Source: Entophlyctis helioformis (taxonomy: Eukaryota; Chytridiomycota; Chytridiomycetes; Chytridiales; Chytriomycetaceae). From it: a stretch of 64,000 bases of DNA. Below the pieces are notes generated by a model, which saw only the letters and a list, made by a program, of their open reading frames with translations, had not been told where the DNA came from and made no database searches. A program made the position numbers and the translations under genes. The stretch is from NCBI GenBank assembly GCA_025526915.1, contig JAHLKH010000016.1, positions 124,001 through 188,000 of the forward strand, read 5' to 3'. The first letter of the stretch is position 1. Every line of letters begins with the position of its first letter. Of the stretch, positions 22,045 to 32,808 are shown in pieces.

Positions 22045-22246
22045 TGGCCAACGCCAAGGGTGGCGTGCTGTCATTTGAGGCGTTCACATCAACGTGCGAG
22101 GCAATTGGCAGCTCGGCGCTGCTGTCATGTCCGCTGTTCCAGATCGAGGTATGTTGGCAGCTTGCCGCTTGGATTGCGAGTGATCATTGCTGACTTGCTT
22201 TTGATGGCAGGATATCACCGTCTATGGTGCCCAGTTTGCCCAATGA
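22045..22246 (+). pseudogene. 3'-terminal fragment of SPEF2 (truncated copy)
   Basis: It encodes the last two exon pieces of SPEF2 (AKGGVLSFEAFTSTCEAIGS ... FQIE, intron 22150-22210, DITVYGAQFAQ, stop 22244-22246). They are nearly the same as the end of the full gene at 41 kb. No SPEF2 sequence lies upstream, so this is a non-functional fragment. An AATAAA at 22251-22256 is kept. Confidence 0.85.
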
Positions 22247-22248
22247 GC

Positions 22249-22464
22249 TCAATAAAGCGAGACACTTTTTCGTATGGTGACGTTGCCATCAATGAGCTGC
22301 TTGTTCAATTTTCTCGATGCTCTTTCCAGCTGTGTGCTGAATGTGTCGTCCAAGTCGGTAAAACCAGCGAGAAATGCCAATCCTGCAAGCAGCGTTGTGT
22401 TTGTGCCACTAATGACATAGTGTTTCTGGAGGATTTTGATGATGTGAGAGGGCCCGTGGCTCAA
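22249..22464 (-). CDS. Short ORF conserved in both duplication copies (doubtful gene)
   Basis: A 71-codon frame (ending IDGNVTIRKSVSLY) stays open here and at 40691-40906 with few changes. Hydrophobic TTLLAGLAFLAGF is followed by a charged helix. It overlaps the tRNA-Trp antisense at its 5' end. The opposite strand also stays open with a Cys-rich CAECV...KC.SCKQRC string. Either, or neither, may be real. Confidence 0.2.
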   Translation of the reverse strand: MSHGPSHIIKILQKHYVISGTNTTLLAGLAFLAGFTDLDDTFSTQLERASRKLNKQLIDGNVTIRKSVSLY

Positions 22465-22521
22465 TGGTAGAGCACTCGACTCCAGATCGAAAGGCTGCGC
22501 GTTCGATTCGCGTCGGGCTCA
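22450..22521 (+). tRNA. tRNA-Trp(CCA), copy A
   Basis: 72 nt with no intron. Acceptor GGGCCCG pairs with CGGGCTC (one G-U), discriminator A, D arm GCTC/GAGC, anticodon loop CTCCAGA (CCA at 22482-22484), T arm GCGCG/CGCGT with loop TTCGATT. Position 27-43 is a C-A mismatch, shared by all three copies. A TTTT run 9 nt downstream can serve as the Pol III terminator. Confidence 0.9.
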
Positions 22522-22897
22522 ACTCTCCTTTTGCCCATCGTGGCAATCTTGCTGCCACTCGCTGCATCGATCCTCTCTCTCTTTTTGGCATCTCCTGCTA
22601 CGTCGATGGGGCTCTCTGGTGGGCTGAGCGACCCTGCTACACGCTGCCCTCTGTCTGGCTTCTTGTTCAACCTGCTCCTCAACGACAGCCTCAATGGCAT
22701 CCTCAGACCGGCATCCTTGCTGTGGCCAACGGTCATGGCATCCGTGCGCTGATGTGTGCAGACAATGTGGTTGTTCTTGCAGAGTTCGCATGCGACAAGG
22801 GCGGACAAGTGGCTGCTGTGTGGCATTTGGATGTGATATGACATGATGCCATGCACAACGGAGTGATATGACAATCCGTCGTATGACCAGCCGCAAG

Positions 22898-22905
22898 TAT
22901 AAATA
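22898..22905 (+). promoter_or_regulatory. TATA box (TATAAATA) of GTPase copy A
   Basis: Lies 73 bp upstream of the ATG at 22978 and is kept in copy B (40244-40251, minus). It is the clearest TATA box I noticed in the window. Repeated TGATATGAC words precede it. Confidence 0.7.
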
Positions 22906-22977
22906 GACCCCCGCAGCAGCACATCTTCCATCCTATCATCCAGCTCCACATCTACCAGCCATCCAAGCAGCCCGATC

Positions 22978-24950
22978 ATGACCATTCCGACATACAACGT
23001 CCTCCTTGTCGGCGAAACTGGTGCTGGCAAGACCACCCTCATCAAAGCAATTCATGACTATGCCGGCGTCAGAGTCATGCCAACCTCGCTCAAGATCGGC
23101 GATGGCAACTCATCGACCACCAAGACGTGCACCAGGTACTCGTCCTCATCCACCCAAAAGACTGCTCTCCTCGGCAACAACGACGAGAGGATGGATGTTG
23201 ACTCGCTGCTCGGCAAGCTCCTGACGGACGCCAATGGAAACATCAGGGCTTCAACCTGGAAGGTTAACCACCATGCCAAGGAGGAAGTTGAAGATCTCCC
23301 TTCAATCTCGTTGACACGGCTGGCAAGGAGCCGTTCATCCTCAACATGCAAGTGACATCCTGCCATGCCGTGATAGCACACTGTGGAGCATCTTGCTGAC
23401 ATTCCCATGCAACCATGCTATCCCACATCCATGCAACCATGCACAGCATCGACACGCCTGGCTGCAATGAAGCGAGACAAGGACAAGCCCATGATGGACG
23501 CCAAGCATCTCATCAACATCGCGCGCACTCTCAACAGCGTTACCGCCATCCACGCCGTCGTGTTTATCATGCGGTCGACAGGCGTGCTGAACGCTGGCAT
23601 GCAGGCTTCGATCGGCGCTTCCTCGACAACTTTGCTGGCATCACCGACAATGTCATTGTCATGCACACCGGCTTTGACGCTGCCAATCACATCAAGGCGT
23701 GTTATGAAGCGAACCGTCCCGTCTCGTTCAGGGCCAGCGAAGCACTTTCGGATCGCATTGATGCTGTCAACAGAGAGCTGCTGCAGCGTGGCAACCGCAA
23801 CATCCATGCGACTCATATCGGCATCGACAGTCCCAAGGTGCGCATCCCAGGCGACATCGACTCTCCTCTGGTCCACGCCGTGGCATTTGATGCCATCAAC
23901 TCGCTGCTCAAGCAGATCACTGCGTTTGGCGACAAAGGCAGGGCTGTCAGCCAGATCACCGTCATCAAGCCAAAGGTCGTGACGGATGTGGACGAGATGT
24001 CAAGGCCAAGCTCGAGTCAAAGGTCGCCTCACTCGATCTTGAGGTTGGCGCGGCTGCTGCAATGCTCAACATCGACAAAGGCGAGCTCAATGCGGCCATT
24101 GATCACATCGCTGCCCTCAACAACGACATCAAGAATGGCATGGCCAAGCTTGCTCGTCTCAACACGAACGACCTGATCGAGGTTGGCGAGATTCGCTGGG
24201 ATGAGCCTTGGTTCCCGTTTCCCGCCCCCAGCACCAAGACCATCCACTCGGACCACCAGATTGACGAGATCAGGAAGGACATTTACGAGCACAACTGGAC
24301 CGAAGGTGAAAGCCGCACGAAGCACTCGTACAGCTTGAAAGTGGGACATACATGTTCCGAGGCATTCATTCGTCTGCCAGAGTGTACTCGTACTCCAAGA
24401 CGTCCACAAGACACGATCACTGGTATCCGCAAGGACATTGACGGCTGGACGCGTGAGCTCAGACGGTCAACAAGCTCAAGGAGAGTCTCATCAAGGGCGA
24501 GGCAACTGGCATCGCGACGGTTGATCGTCTCGCAAAGGAGAAGGAAGCTATCCTGCACGCCAAGAATCTCATTGCCGACAAGGAGATCCACCTCGACATC
24601 CTCGAGCTCGCCATTGACAAGTACGAGGAGATTGCCAAGGACCGCTCCCTGCCAAAGCCCGTTGATGATCTCGTTGACATCTACCTGGCCTGCGACCAGG
24701 GCTACTTTGTGATCAAGCATGCCGTCGATGCCACCAACGATGACATGAACTTGTTTGACTACAACAACGGTGTGTCCATCACAGTGTTCCGCGACAAGAG
24801 CAAGCCGAGGACTACTATAAGAGCCTTCCTGGCTCGTGTCCCAGGATCCTGACTGATCGCCGCACCATCCTGCTGTCTCATATTCCCAGCTATGGCGGCG
24901 CGACTTCCAAGCGCAGCGAGGCTGTTAGACTCCGTCTCTGCCAAGTGATA
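22978..24950 (+). pseudogene. P-loop GTPase with coiled coil, copy A (several frame breaks)
   Basis: The start MTIPTYNVLLVGETGAGKTT carries a G1 motif (GETGAGKTT), and IDTPGCN further on is G3. Downstream is a long coiled region. The closest fold is the TRAFAC/AIG1-like G domain; I do not place it further. Against copy B this copy has single-base losses or gains near 23142-23156, 23245-23265 and 23300, giving an early stop at 23353-23355. More breaks are near 24455 and 24810, and a deletion of about 11 bp lies near 24930. Copy A looks decayed unless the indels are assembly errors. It is intact at 24228, where copy B is broken. Confidence 0.7.
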
Positions 24951-25115
24951 AGAGTCGTAGTTGCCATCTGTCTATTGTGTGCATGGGATTGAAAAAACCA
25001 CTCGTGTCTCTGTGAGCTTTGCCAACAACCGTCAATTCTGGTGGCGGCATGGAGGACAAGTGCGGCAATCACGTCTTCATTCCAACAACAACAACGGATC
25101 TTGGCGATCCATTCA

Positions 25116-26529
25116 TCACTTGCTTGATGCTTCCAGTTTCTGGATGGTCGCTCGGAGTCTCTTGACCGTGACCATGGTGGCATCTCCTCGGTTCGCTCGG
25201 ACAAGCAGCGCCTGTGCCTGATCCAGTGTGAGGCTGCCAAGCAGGATATCGGCGACTTCAGTAGTCGTGGCACGGTTGAGCACCTCGAGTTCAACCACGT
25301 ATCCGCACTCCATCAAGTACTGCAGCATCTCGGTACTGCCTATGCGGACAACAGACTCAATGGCGTTGCTTGGTGCTCGAGCGCCTTTGGAGTGCATGTA
25401 CTTGATGACGTCCAAGTGTCCACGGCTGATGGCGGTATCCAGTGCGGCGGTTGTGCATTCAAACCCGCGGGTCTCGTGGAGCCACTCAATCACATGCAAG
25501 TGGCTGTTTTTAGCTGCGCGATCCATCGCAGCAGCCGTGCACCCTTCCGTCCTGTTGGCATGCAGCCACTTGATGACATGCTTATGGCCGTTGGCAGCCG
25601 CCCAATCCATTGCCCGATATGTGCATCCTTCCGTCCTGTTCTCGTGGAGCCACTTGACGACATGAAGATGACCGTTGCGAGCCGCCGAGTCCATCGTAGT
25701 CGACATGCATGCCACACCGAGATCAAACAAGTACTGCACAACATCGAGGTGTCCATTGCTCGCTGCTTGATTAACTGCCTCGTCCCAGTAGTCGCTTGTT
25801 GGCTCGTGCCTGGCCATCCAGTCTTGGAGCGTCTTGTACTTGTCGTCAAGATGCTTGAGCAGATCGAGGCATCCAAAGCGGATGGCCATCTGAGCGAGTG
25901 CGATCGGATACGTAAAGTCGATCAGATCGAACCAGCCGTGTCGCATGGGAATGAGAAGCAATCGACGTTCATCCCAGTCACCGTCATAGAAGTCCGTGCT
26001 GTAGTTGTTGTAGTGTTCGTCGTCACTCGCATAGTTGGCATCGGTGTAATCGGGAAAGCGCTTGCAGAGACGGCGGTACATGGAGCGAGAGTGTGCGAGG
26101 AGCAGGCCGTTGTCGGCAGACAGCTCAACGTCAGGCAGCAGATCCAGATCGCCCTGCCAGTCCATCTTGAACGCATCGGTCCACAGCTCCACTTGGTGGC
26201 TTGGCTGAGTGTGGCCGTCGCCGAGCAGTCCGCACAGGAAGCGTGTGAGCGGACCGGCGTTCTTGAGGATCATGGCGTGGATCTCGGCGGGCTTGCCGTC
26301 CCAGTGGCTGCGTCTGTATGCAAGGTCGCTGGTGGCTGGTGGCACCACATAGCGAGGCACACATGGCTGTGCAGTCGTTGCTGCTGGCCGACCTGGCTCG
26401 ACGGCTTCGCTGCCACTCGCTCCGACGACCTGCTCGACTGTGCTCAGCAGCTGGCTCTGCAGAAGGCGCACTTGCTCGTCGCTGGCTGCTGCTGCTGCGT
26501 CTGCGTTGCCTGCCGTCTGCGTCGTCGTC
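25116..26529 (-). CDS. Ankyrin-repeat protein, copy A
   Basis: The frame is open from the ATG of MTTTQTAGN to the stop at 25118-25116. After a Gln/Ala-rich start there is a conserved block (SHWDGKPAEIHAMILKNAGP, LTRFLCGLLGD). The repeats follow: AASNGHLDVVQYLFDLGV, SAARNGHLHVVKWLHENRT, WAAANGHKHVIKWLHANRT, RAAKNSHLHVIEWLHETRG and TAISRGHLDVIKYMHSKGA, five good ankyrin units plus degenerate flanks. The open frame extends upstream (VPHSHLLQWHLLDDRVEWIL) and is also conserved in copy B, so the true start may lie further 5' with an intron. Ankyrins bind proteins; no enzymatic domain is seen. It lacks part of a segment (about 20 residues) present in copy B. Confidence 0.75.
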
Positions 26530-26921
26530 ATCGTCACAGCCGCTTGTTCGCTTTGTGGTTGTCTGGACAAGATCCACTCGACGCGATCGTCCAACAAGTG
26601 CCATTGCAACAGATGAGAATGTGGGACATGCACCGACACGGCATGCCATGGTGCACAGTGTGGCTGGCGTGGTGGACTAGACGTAGGGGCTGGCTCTTGG
26701 AGGAAGCATACAATGCGGAACCTCGAGGCTGATGGGTTGAGCGGACTTGCTGCAAGCGTCGCTTGTGGTGATCCAGCTTGAACTCTGAGCACACAAACTG
26801 CCTGCTGTAGGGCAGTGGTCCTACGAGATTGCTGCCAATGAGCCCATGTTATGGCTGGTGAGACATGCTATGAGAGCATTTGGAGTCATATCGTCACTTG
26901 CCCAACAAAACTACATCGAAA

Positions 26922-28367
26922 ATGTTCGTGTCGCCATCCATGTTCCGACGCGAAGAGCGCATGACCGTCGCTCGCAAGGACACGCAACGCAACCTGCGCG
27001 ACCTGCGTCGTGACCGTTCCGAACTCGAGCGTCACGAGAAGCAGCTGGTGCGTCGCATTGCCCGCTGTCTCTGCCAGCCTCTTTACCACTGCCCTCTGTC
27101 CTTATCACGCTACTGATGCTCGTCCGCGCGAAAGACAGATGGCCCAGCTCAGGATGTTTGTCAAAAAGGGCGACTTTCCCAAAGCCAACCTGCTGGCCAA
27201 GCAGATTGCGCTCTACCGCAACCTTGCCGACAAGAACTTTGAGCGTGGCGTGGCCATTGAGACTGAGATCCAGGTCTGTTTGCCCTTCTGTCCGTCCGTC
27301 TGTCAGCCTGCGCTCCGCGCTCCCGGCGACCAAACTGACGCGGCTGGGGCGTGGTCTGTATAGGTGCTGCTGTCCAACCACAAAATCAATCGCGCTCATG
27401 CCGAGTCCATCAAGGTACGCCGTGTCTCGCGGCCGACCCATGTCACTCGTCTGCCGCGTGACCCGTCTGCCTAACCACATCGGTGCCGCTGCAGGGCATC
27501 AGACACTCCAACATGGAGCAGACACTCGAGTCGGCGCGCGACAAGGAGCTCAAGTACCAGCGCCGCATGGAAGAGTGCGAGGCCATCGAAGCCATCATGA
27601 ACGAGGGGTTCGAGGACGTGTACGATCTCGTCGAGATCCGCAAAGAGCGGCCTGGCCGGTTTGTGTCCCAGGTGGAAGACGTGTTCCGAGAAGCGCTCTC
27701 GTCGCCTGGCTCGACCGTGCATCGCGAGCACTACGCGTCGAGCGAGGCGGATGAAGGACAGGTGCGTGAGTGCTTGGTGAGGGGTGTGCTGGCGGTTTGG
27801 GCAGGGTGCTCAACAGAGTGATCATGGCAGGCATTCAACGGCCGTGTGTGTCTAGGCGTCAGAAACTACAAGAGCCTGACGGAATCGGGCGGCGAAAGCG
27901 CGAATGTGTATATCCCAACACTGGATATCTCGGTTGATATGCTCAAGCAGCTCATCATTCGCGATAAGCGAGCACTGCGGCTACTGGGCCTGGATGCCGA
28001 CCGTTCGTGCGACTTTGTCGTTGGCGGGCTGGTGCGGTTCGAAAACGACGAGTACGGCGCAGGCGGCAGCAGCGGCGGGGACGATCGGTCGCGGGACGGT
28101 GGCGGCCAAAGCGGATCAATGGGCGGATTCAATGGGTTTGGAGGTGGCGGTGAGTCTGGTGGCGGGTCGCCGAGATCGTCCACATCACCACAGCCGCACG
28201 TGTCGTTTGGCGGACAGCTGGGTGCAGGATCGAGTGGCGGCGGGCCGTTCAACGGCGGCCGGTCATTCTCGTACCGGTTCGTGCCGTTTGACATCACCGA
28301 GTCGCTCAAGAACCAGGGCATTCGCAATGGCGGCCATGTGTGGATCATGGCGCAGTCGCAGCAGTAG
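26922..28367 (+). CDS. ESCRT-III/Snf7-like helical protein with an unrecognised C-terminal domain
   Basis: Five exons (26922-27047, 27139-27273, 27364-27414, 27495-27761, 27831-28367), all phase 0, give 371 residues. The first about 190 residues resemble a CHMP/VPS2-type ESCRT-III core: a basic helix DTQRNLRDLRRDRSELERHE, then KKGDFPKANLLAKQIALYRN and RAHAESIKGIRHSNMEQTLE, then an acidic helix EECEAIEAIMNEGFEDVYDL. In place of the usual short acidic MIM tail it has about 180 residues: VYIPTLDISVDMLKQLIIRD, a Gly/Ser-rich loop, and YRFVPFDITESLKNQGIRNG ending HVWIMAQSQQ. ESCRT-III assignment is by helix pattern only. Duplication copy A ends 37 bp before its ATG. Confidence 0.55.
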
Positions 28368-28464
28368 TTTCTCAGCATGCTTAACACGGAACGCCGGAAT
28401 GGGTCGAGCTGATGGCTGGCAATGCCAGTTCAACAAATACAGTCAACATTTTTGTGTGACCACG

Positions 28465-28470
28465 TTTATT
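28465..28470 (-). terminator. AATAAA poly(A) signal of the phytochelatin synthase gene
   Basis: Canonical hexamer 24 nt after the stop at 28494, on the minus strand. Confidence 0.6.
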
Positions 28471-28493
28471 ATGTACAAGTCGAGGGTCACGTC

Positions 28494-30183
28494 TCACGCA
28501 ACGAGCTGCTGTCCATGAGCACACCAAGTGTTGCGCCCGCATGTGCAGTTGGAGTTGAGCATCGTGTCCCACTGGTCAGCCAGGCGACCCACTTCTTCTC
28601 TCAGCAACGGCTTGTCCGCCAGGGTCTCCGTCTTGCGGTAGGACTCGAGAATGCGCCGTGCTTCAGAGGGAAGTCCAGCCCAGAGGATGCTGGGGAGGGA
28701 TAGCAGGAAGATGGTGGCGAGCACGCTGGACCGCGCGTCGATACCGCGTGTGGTGCGCTCCATGAGAGCGGCATGGACAATGGGGAAAAGGGGGTGTGAC
28801 ATGCCCTGCTCGCACAAGGCGTGCAGCTCGGCGTCCAGGTGCGATTGCAGCGTGCCGTCGACGCCTGGCGATCCAGCCAGATCGTGGCCAGCCGAGCGGA
28901 AGGCGGTGTAGTCGAGAAAGTCTGCCGGCAAGTGGTGGATGACGGCGCGGATGAGATCGCGTTTGGATTCTTGTGATGATTCGGGAGCAGCGAGAGCAGC
29001 TGATGTGGATATGGATGGGGTTCTGAGGATGCGCGGCAGAGTCTCTTGGAACACGTCACGGAGGTGACGCCATGCAACATCCTTGACAATGATCTGACAC
29101 AGCGACAGCGGCTTTGTTTGGCCTGGCATTTCAAGTCATGGCAGGGTCCAAAGGGGGGTTAGATCACGGTGCACACGTGGCAAGACAGCATATGCCAATG
29201 TACGACGCACCCTTGCGCAGGATAAAGTAGCCGCGAGAGAGACCCGTGACGGCATCAATCGGCCGCATGGCTTCGTAGAGCATGCGGGCATCAACAAAGT
29301 ACGACGGGTACTTGAATCTGGCAGTGTCCATCACGAGCACTTGCTGGGTATCGGGCACGAACGCGCCGACTGGGCTGAAATGGCCATCGCCCGTCTGCGA
29401 GAGGGCCTTGCGTGAGAAGGAGACGACCATGTGGGTCTCTGAGCTCGCGGTGACGGAGGCGAGATCCTGCACAAACTCGTCAAAGTCGACGGCGTCTGCA
29501 GACTTTGAAACGACGTCGAGGCCGTTGCAGCGAGCGACGCAAGCGAGCTCTTGGAAGGTCATGCCGGTCTTTTTGATCTGGTCGAGCGGTGCACAGCATT
29601 CGAGCATGTCGTCTGCAGCGCATCCGTTGGGTCAGTTGGGTCAGTTGGGCCAGTTGGGCCAGTTGGACAAGGCGAAGGTTGGACAAGGAGTGCCAGACAT
29701 ACCGGCATACCAGCGCCAGACGCCCTTCCACTTCTTGCCGGGATCGACGGACAGCGAGTTGAGGACCATGGCGAGCGAGCCGAGGCCGCAGAAGGCTGGC
29801 TCGGACTGCATGGTGAAGTTGCCGGACAGCGAGTAGAATATCTCGGCATGGCCGGCCAGGAGCGCCTTGCGGAAGAGAGCCCTGCCCTCGGCCGATGTGA
29901 ACGAGGCCAGATGCGGCGGGAGCTCTCTGCGGTAGAAGGTGCGCTCAGCCTGCTGGGATTGCTGGACGAGCTGCGGAGCCTGTGGCAGCAGCAGCGGTTG
30001 TGCCTGCGGCGGCGATGCTGCTGATGAAGAGGACGAGGCCGATGACGAGGACGAAGACGAGGACGCCCAGCGGGCATGAAGGGCAGGTAGGGCGTGAGGG
30101 GCGAGAGGGGCAGACAGCAGGCGGCGCCGTGCAGAGCAAGAGCTTGGGGCGAGACGCAGCGACGCAAGCCTGCGCACGAGCAT
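28494..30183 (-). CDS. Phytochelatin synthase with N-terminal presequence-like extension
   Basis: Transfers gamma-Glu-Cys units between glutathiones to make metal-binding phytochelatins (papain-like fold). Exons 30183-29703, 29612-29211 and 29122-28494 give 503 aa. The catalytic triad is present: Cys132 (SEPAFCGLGSLAMVLN), His238 (TGDGHFSPVGAF) and Asp256 (VMDTARFKYPSYF). Spacing of 106 and 18 residues equals Arabidopsis PCS1 (C56/H162/D180). Other family marks are KKWKGVWRWYADDMLECC and the C-terminal regulatory domain beginning PLSLCQIIVKDVAW. About 75 extra residues precede the domain: MLVRRLASLRLAPSSCSARR, then Arg/Ser/Ala-rich with ARWASSSS. This looks like a mitochondrial presequence, which is unusual for this cytosolic enzyme family. 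Confidence 0.93.
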
Positions 30184-30512
30184 GACGGGCGGCACGGAAG
30201 GAAAGAACGGCCACGGCAGTGGCAGCACAAGCTTTGCGGGAAAGGCACGGGCTATAAGAGCGCACGGGCTGTAGGAGCACCCGCACCGCACCCGCACCCG
30301 CACTCGCACCCGCACTCGCACCGCTGCCGGCTCGGAGCGACGCCGCATCCGCGCGGGTTCTCGCGATTCCGACACGTTCCGACGGCCCAATCAGGTGGCT
30401 TCCGCCAGCCCGCCAGCCAGCCAGCCAGCCCGTCTTCCATTCCGTCATGCGTCTTCCGTCCCGATCGGCAGCTTCCGTCCCGAGCCAGCCGTCTTCCGTC
30501 CCGATCCACTGG

Positions 30513-32808
30513 TCACTTTGTGTTCATTCCGTGGCGTCTGCCGTCAAAGTCCCGCCCCTCTGCCTCGCAGTCGGCCTCGCCGTCGTGCCCGCTGCCTCGC
30601 CCGCCCGCCTGAGCCTGCCGCGACGCCCGCCTGAGCTGGGCCCACAGCTGCCCAAACGTGCACGCCGCCTCGCTGCTCGCCGCTGATCGCTCGGGCGACA
30701 CCGACACAGACACCGACGGCGTCGGCGGCCCGGCCGCAACCACCAGATACGACGCCTGCATCGGCCGCCCCGTGTTGCCCGACAGCGGCATCCCGTTGCG
30801 CATCTGCCCGTGCTGGACGTGGCCGTGTGTCCCGTGCGGCACTCGTCCGGCCCCGCCCGCGCTGCCCGCGCTGCCCGTCTCAACGACGCCTGTCATCGGC
30901 CCCAGCTCGTTGGCTGCTGCCTCGGTCCCGGCAAGCTCCTCCTTCTCCTTGTGCGTCAGTCGCTCGTACTGCTCGGCATCGCTCCATGCTGCTGCCACCG
31001 CTTCCCGCGCAGATCCGCCGGCAGATCCGCCCGCAGATCCCGCTGCTCCGCTTGGCGCAAAAGCCCCAGAGGAAGCCACCACATCCGGCTTGCCGATCCC
31101 GTTCCGAGACGCCTCTCCGTCGCCTCTGGTTCCGAGCTGTGCTTGTGCTCCCTCCAGCTTGATTCCGAGGCTCGCATGGCTGCCACCACTCGCTTCTTGA
31201 GCCACCGTTTTGCGTCGCTTGGCACTGCCGCTTCCGTCGTCAAGCGCTCCTGCTGCTGCTGCTGCTGCTGTGGTGGCTGCATCCAACGCCATTGCCGATG
31301 CGGGTGCCGTCCGCTTCATCCCAAGCCCCACTCCTGCCTCACCTGCTGTTGCTGCTGCTGCTGCGACGGGCACATTGTCGGCTGCTGGCAAGGTCGGTGT
31401 TGATGCCGCCGTTCCGCCCACTGGCGCTGCAATGCACCGCCGCACATACAGCACTCCGTCCTCGTTCGTCAGCTCGTGCGTCGCGGTCGAGGCGCTCTTG
31501 CCGCGCACATACATGAGCACTGGCCCCTGGCTGCCCAGCTGCACTGTGCTTTGCTGCCCCGCACTCCACGACTTGAGCACCAGTCGCGGCCCCTTTGGTG
31601 TGACCACCGAGCCGGCTGCTCCTGCTGCTCCTGCTGCTCCTGCTGCTCCTGCTGCTCCTGCTGCTCCTGCTGCTCCTGCTGCGGCGTCGGTCGGCTCGGG
31701 CTCGGGCTTGGGCTTGCACTCGACCAGCTCGATGATCGTCAACGCGGCTTTGGCTGTTGGTCCCAGCAGCACCGACTTGCGCATGCATAAGTAGATGGAC
31801 GCTGCTTCCTGCTCGGCCATCCACACACTTGTCAGTTTCGCAACCCCCACCCCAACTCCCCACTCCTCATACGCAGATCGGCAGACGCAAACTGAGCCAT
31901 ACCGATCCGTGCGCCTGCATCTTGACAAACACGGCATCGAGCGCGTCCATGATGGCTGTCGTGGCAACAGTCTCGTGCTTGCCTGGCTCGCTCATCTGCA
32001 GCCAGCTGGCCTCGACTCTGGGGATCGTCACCCTGAACGTATCCGGCGGCACTTTGCCTCCCATCGTCAGGACATGCATCCGGATCTTGGCCGTGCCGAG
32101 GAAGCCCTGCGCCTCTTCTGGCGACCGCACGGCTTTGATGCTGCGTGCGAGCGCAACGCGCAGATTGACTGGTGTCGATGTCGGTGCCTGCGTGACGTAG
32201 ACCTTGGACAGTGCTGGTGCTGGTGTCGGCGTCGCTGGCTGTGGCTGCAGACCAATGAAGAAGAGATACAGCCTGTCGTCTGCTGCCTCGCTCTCCTCGT
32301 CCTGCGGCTGCTGGTGCTGCTGTTGCTGCTGCCTCCGCTTCTGCTTCTGCTTCTGCTTCTGCTGCTTCGACTGCTGCTGCTGCTGCTGCTGCTGCGAGGC
32401 TGGACCTGCAGGAGTGGCAGACGCCGGCGGCTCGTCCAGCGGCTCGGCGGCATACAGAAACTGGAGCGCCTGCTCCAGCGCAACGCCGATGCTCGGACAG
32501 CCTATCCAGTGCAGTCCCTTGAGATACTGGTGCCCGCAGCGTCAGCACCAACGAAGCCATATTGAGCCCCGCGCACTGACAGACTCACGTCGTCACCGTG
32601 CGGCTGGTCGGTCGCTGTGCAATAGAGGCGGGAGCTGTGCGGACTCTGGTGCAGCGTGTCCCAGTACGGCCCCCAGCGGACGAGTGCGTCTGCCACACGG
32701 CCCCGGGTGTTAGTCTCTCGCAAGTCCTGATCAGGCGGCCTGCGTGACGGTCTGCTCATTGCACGAACCCTTGCTGGCACCGTCCAGAATGACCGCTGTT
32801 CGGACCAT
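30513..32808 (-). CDS. VWA-domain-like protein, possibly Mediator MED25-related
   Basis: Exons 32808-32781, 32689-32589, 32526-31903 and about 31862-30513. The first three join cleanly to MVRTAVILD|DALVRWGPYWDTLH, then HSSRLYCTATDQP and GLHWIGCPSIGVALEQALQF. The beta-strand start and the GPYW position resemble the MED25 VWA domain, but the DxSxS metal site is absent. Gln/Lys-rich sequence, a second folded block (FRVTIPRVEASWLQMSEP; VATTAIMDALDAVFVKMQ) and SIYLCMRKSVLLGPTAKAAL follow. A Gly-Ala-Ala run (coding repeat, about 31617-31680) and a long disordered tail with a nuclear-type AKRRK motif end it. The last intron would be only about 40 nt, so that junction is provisional. The Mediator link is tentative. 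Confidence 0.4.

Larger units (their letters stand above)
22045..26884. repeat. Copy A of a ~4.9-kb inverted segmental duplication
   Basis: The sequence matches the reverse complement of about 36184-41095 in the same order: SPEF2 3' end, conserved short ORF, tRNA-Trp, GTPase, ankyrin gene. The left limit falls inside an SPEF2 exon (the shared text begins near GCCAAGGG at 22058). The right limit is near TTTGGA at 26884, 37 bp upstream of the ATG of the ESCRT-III-like gene. Substitutions and small indels separate the copies along their length. Confidence 0.9.

Noticed and set aside
22203..22470. RING-like frame with CPVC and CAECV...CxxC upstream of tRNA copy A
   Set aside because: The CPVC part is an out-of-frame reading of the SPEF2 last exon and the 3' end runs into the tRNA. 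Cys spacing is incomplete for a RING.
22450..22521. tRNA-Trp copies as pseudogenes because of the C27-A43 mismatch
   Set aside because: All other pairs, loops and the Pol III terminator are intact and the mismatch is shared by all copies, so function is plausible.
22045..26884. The duplicated segment as a transposon
   Set aside because: No transposase, reverse transcriptase or terminal repeats seen; it contains ordinary genes and a fragment of SPEF2.
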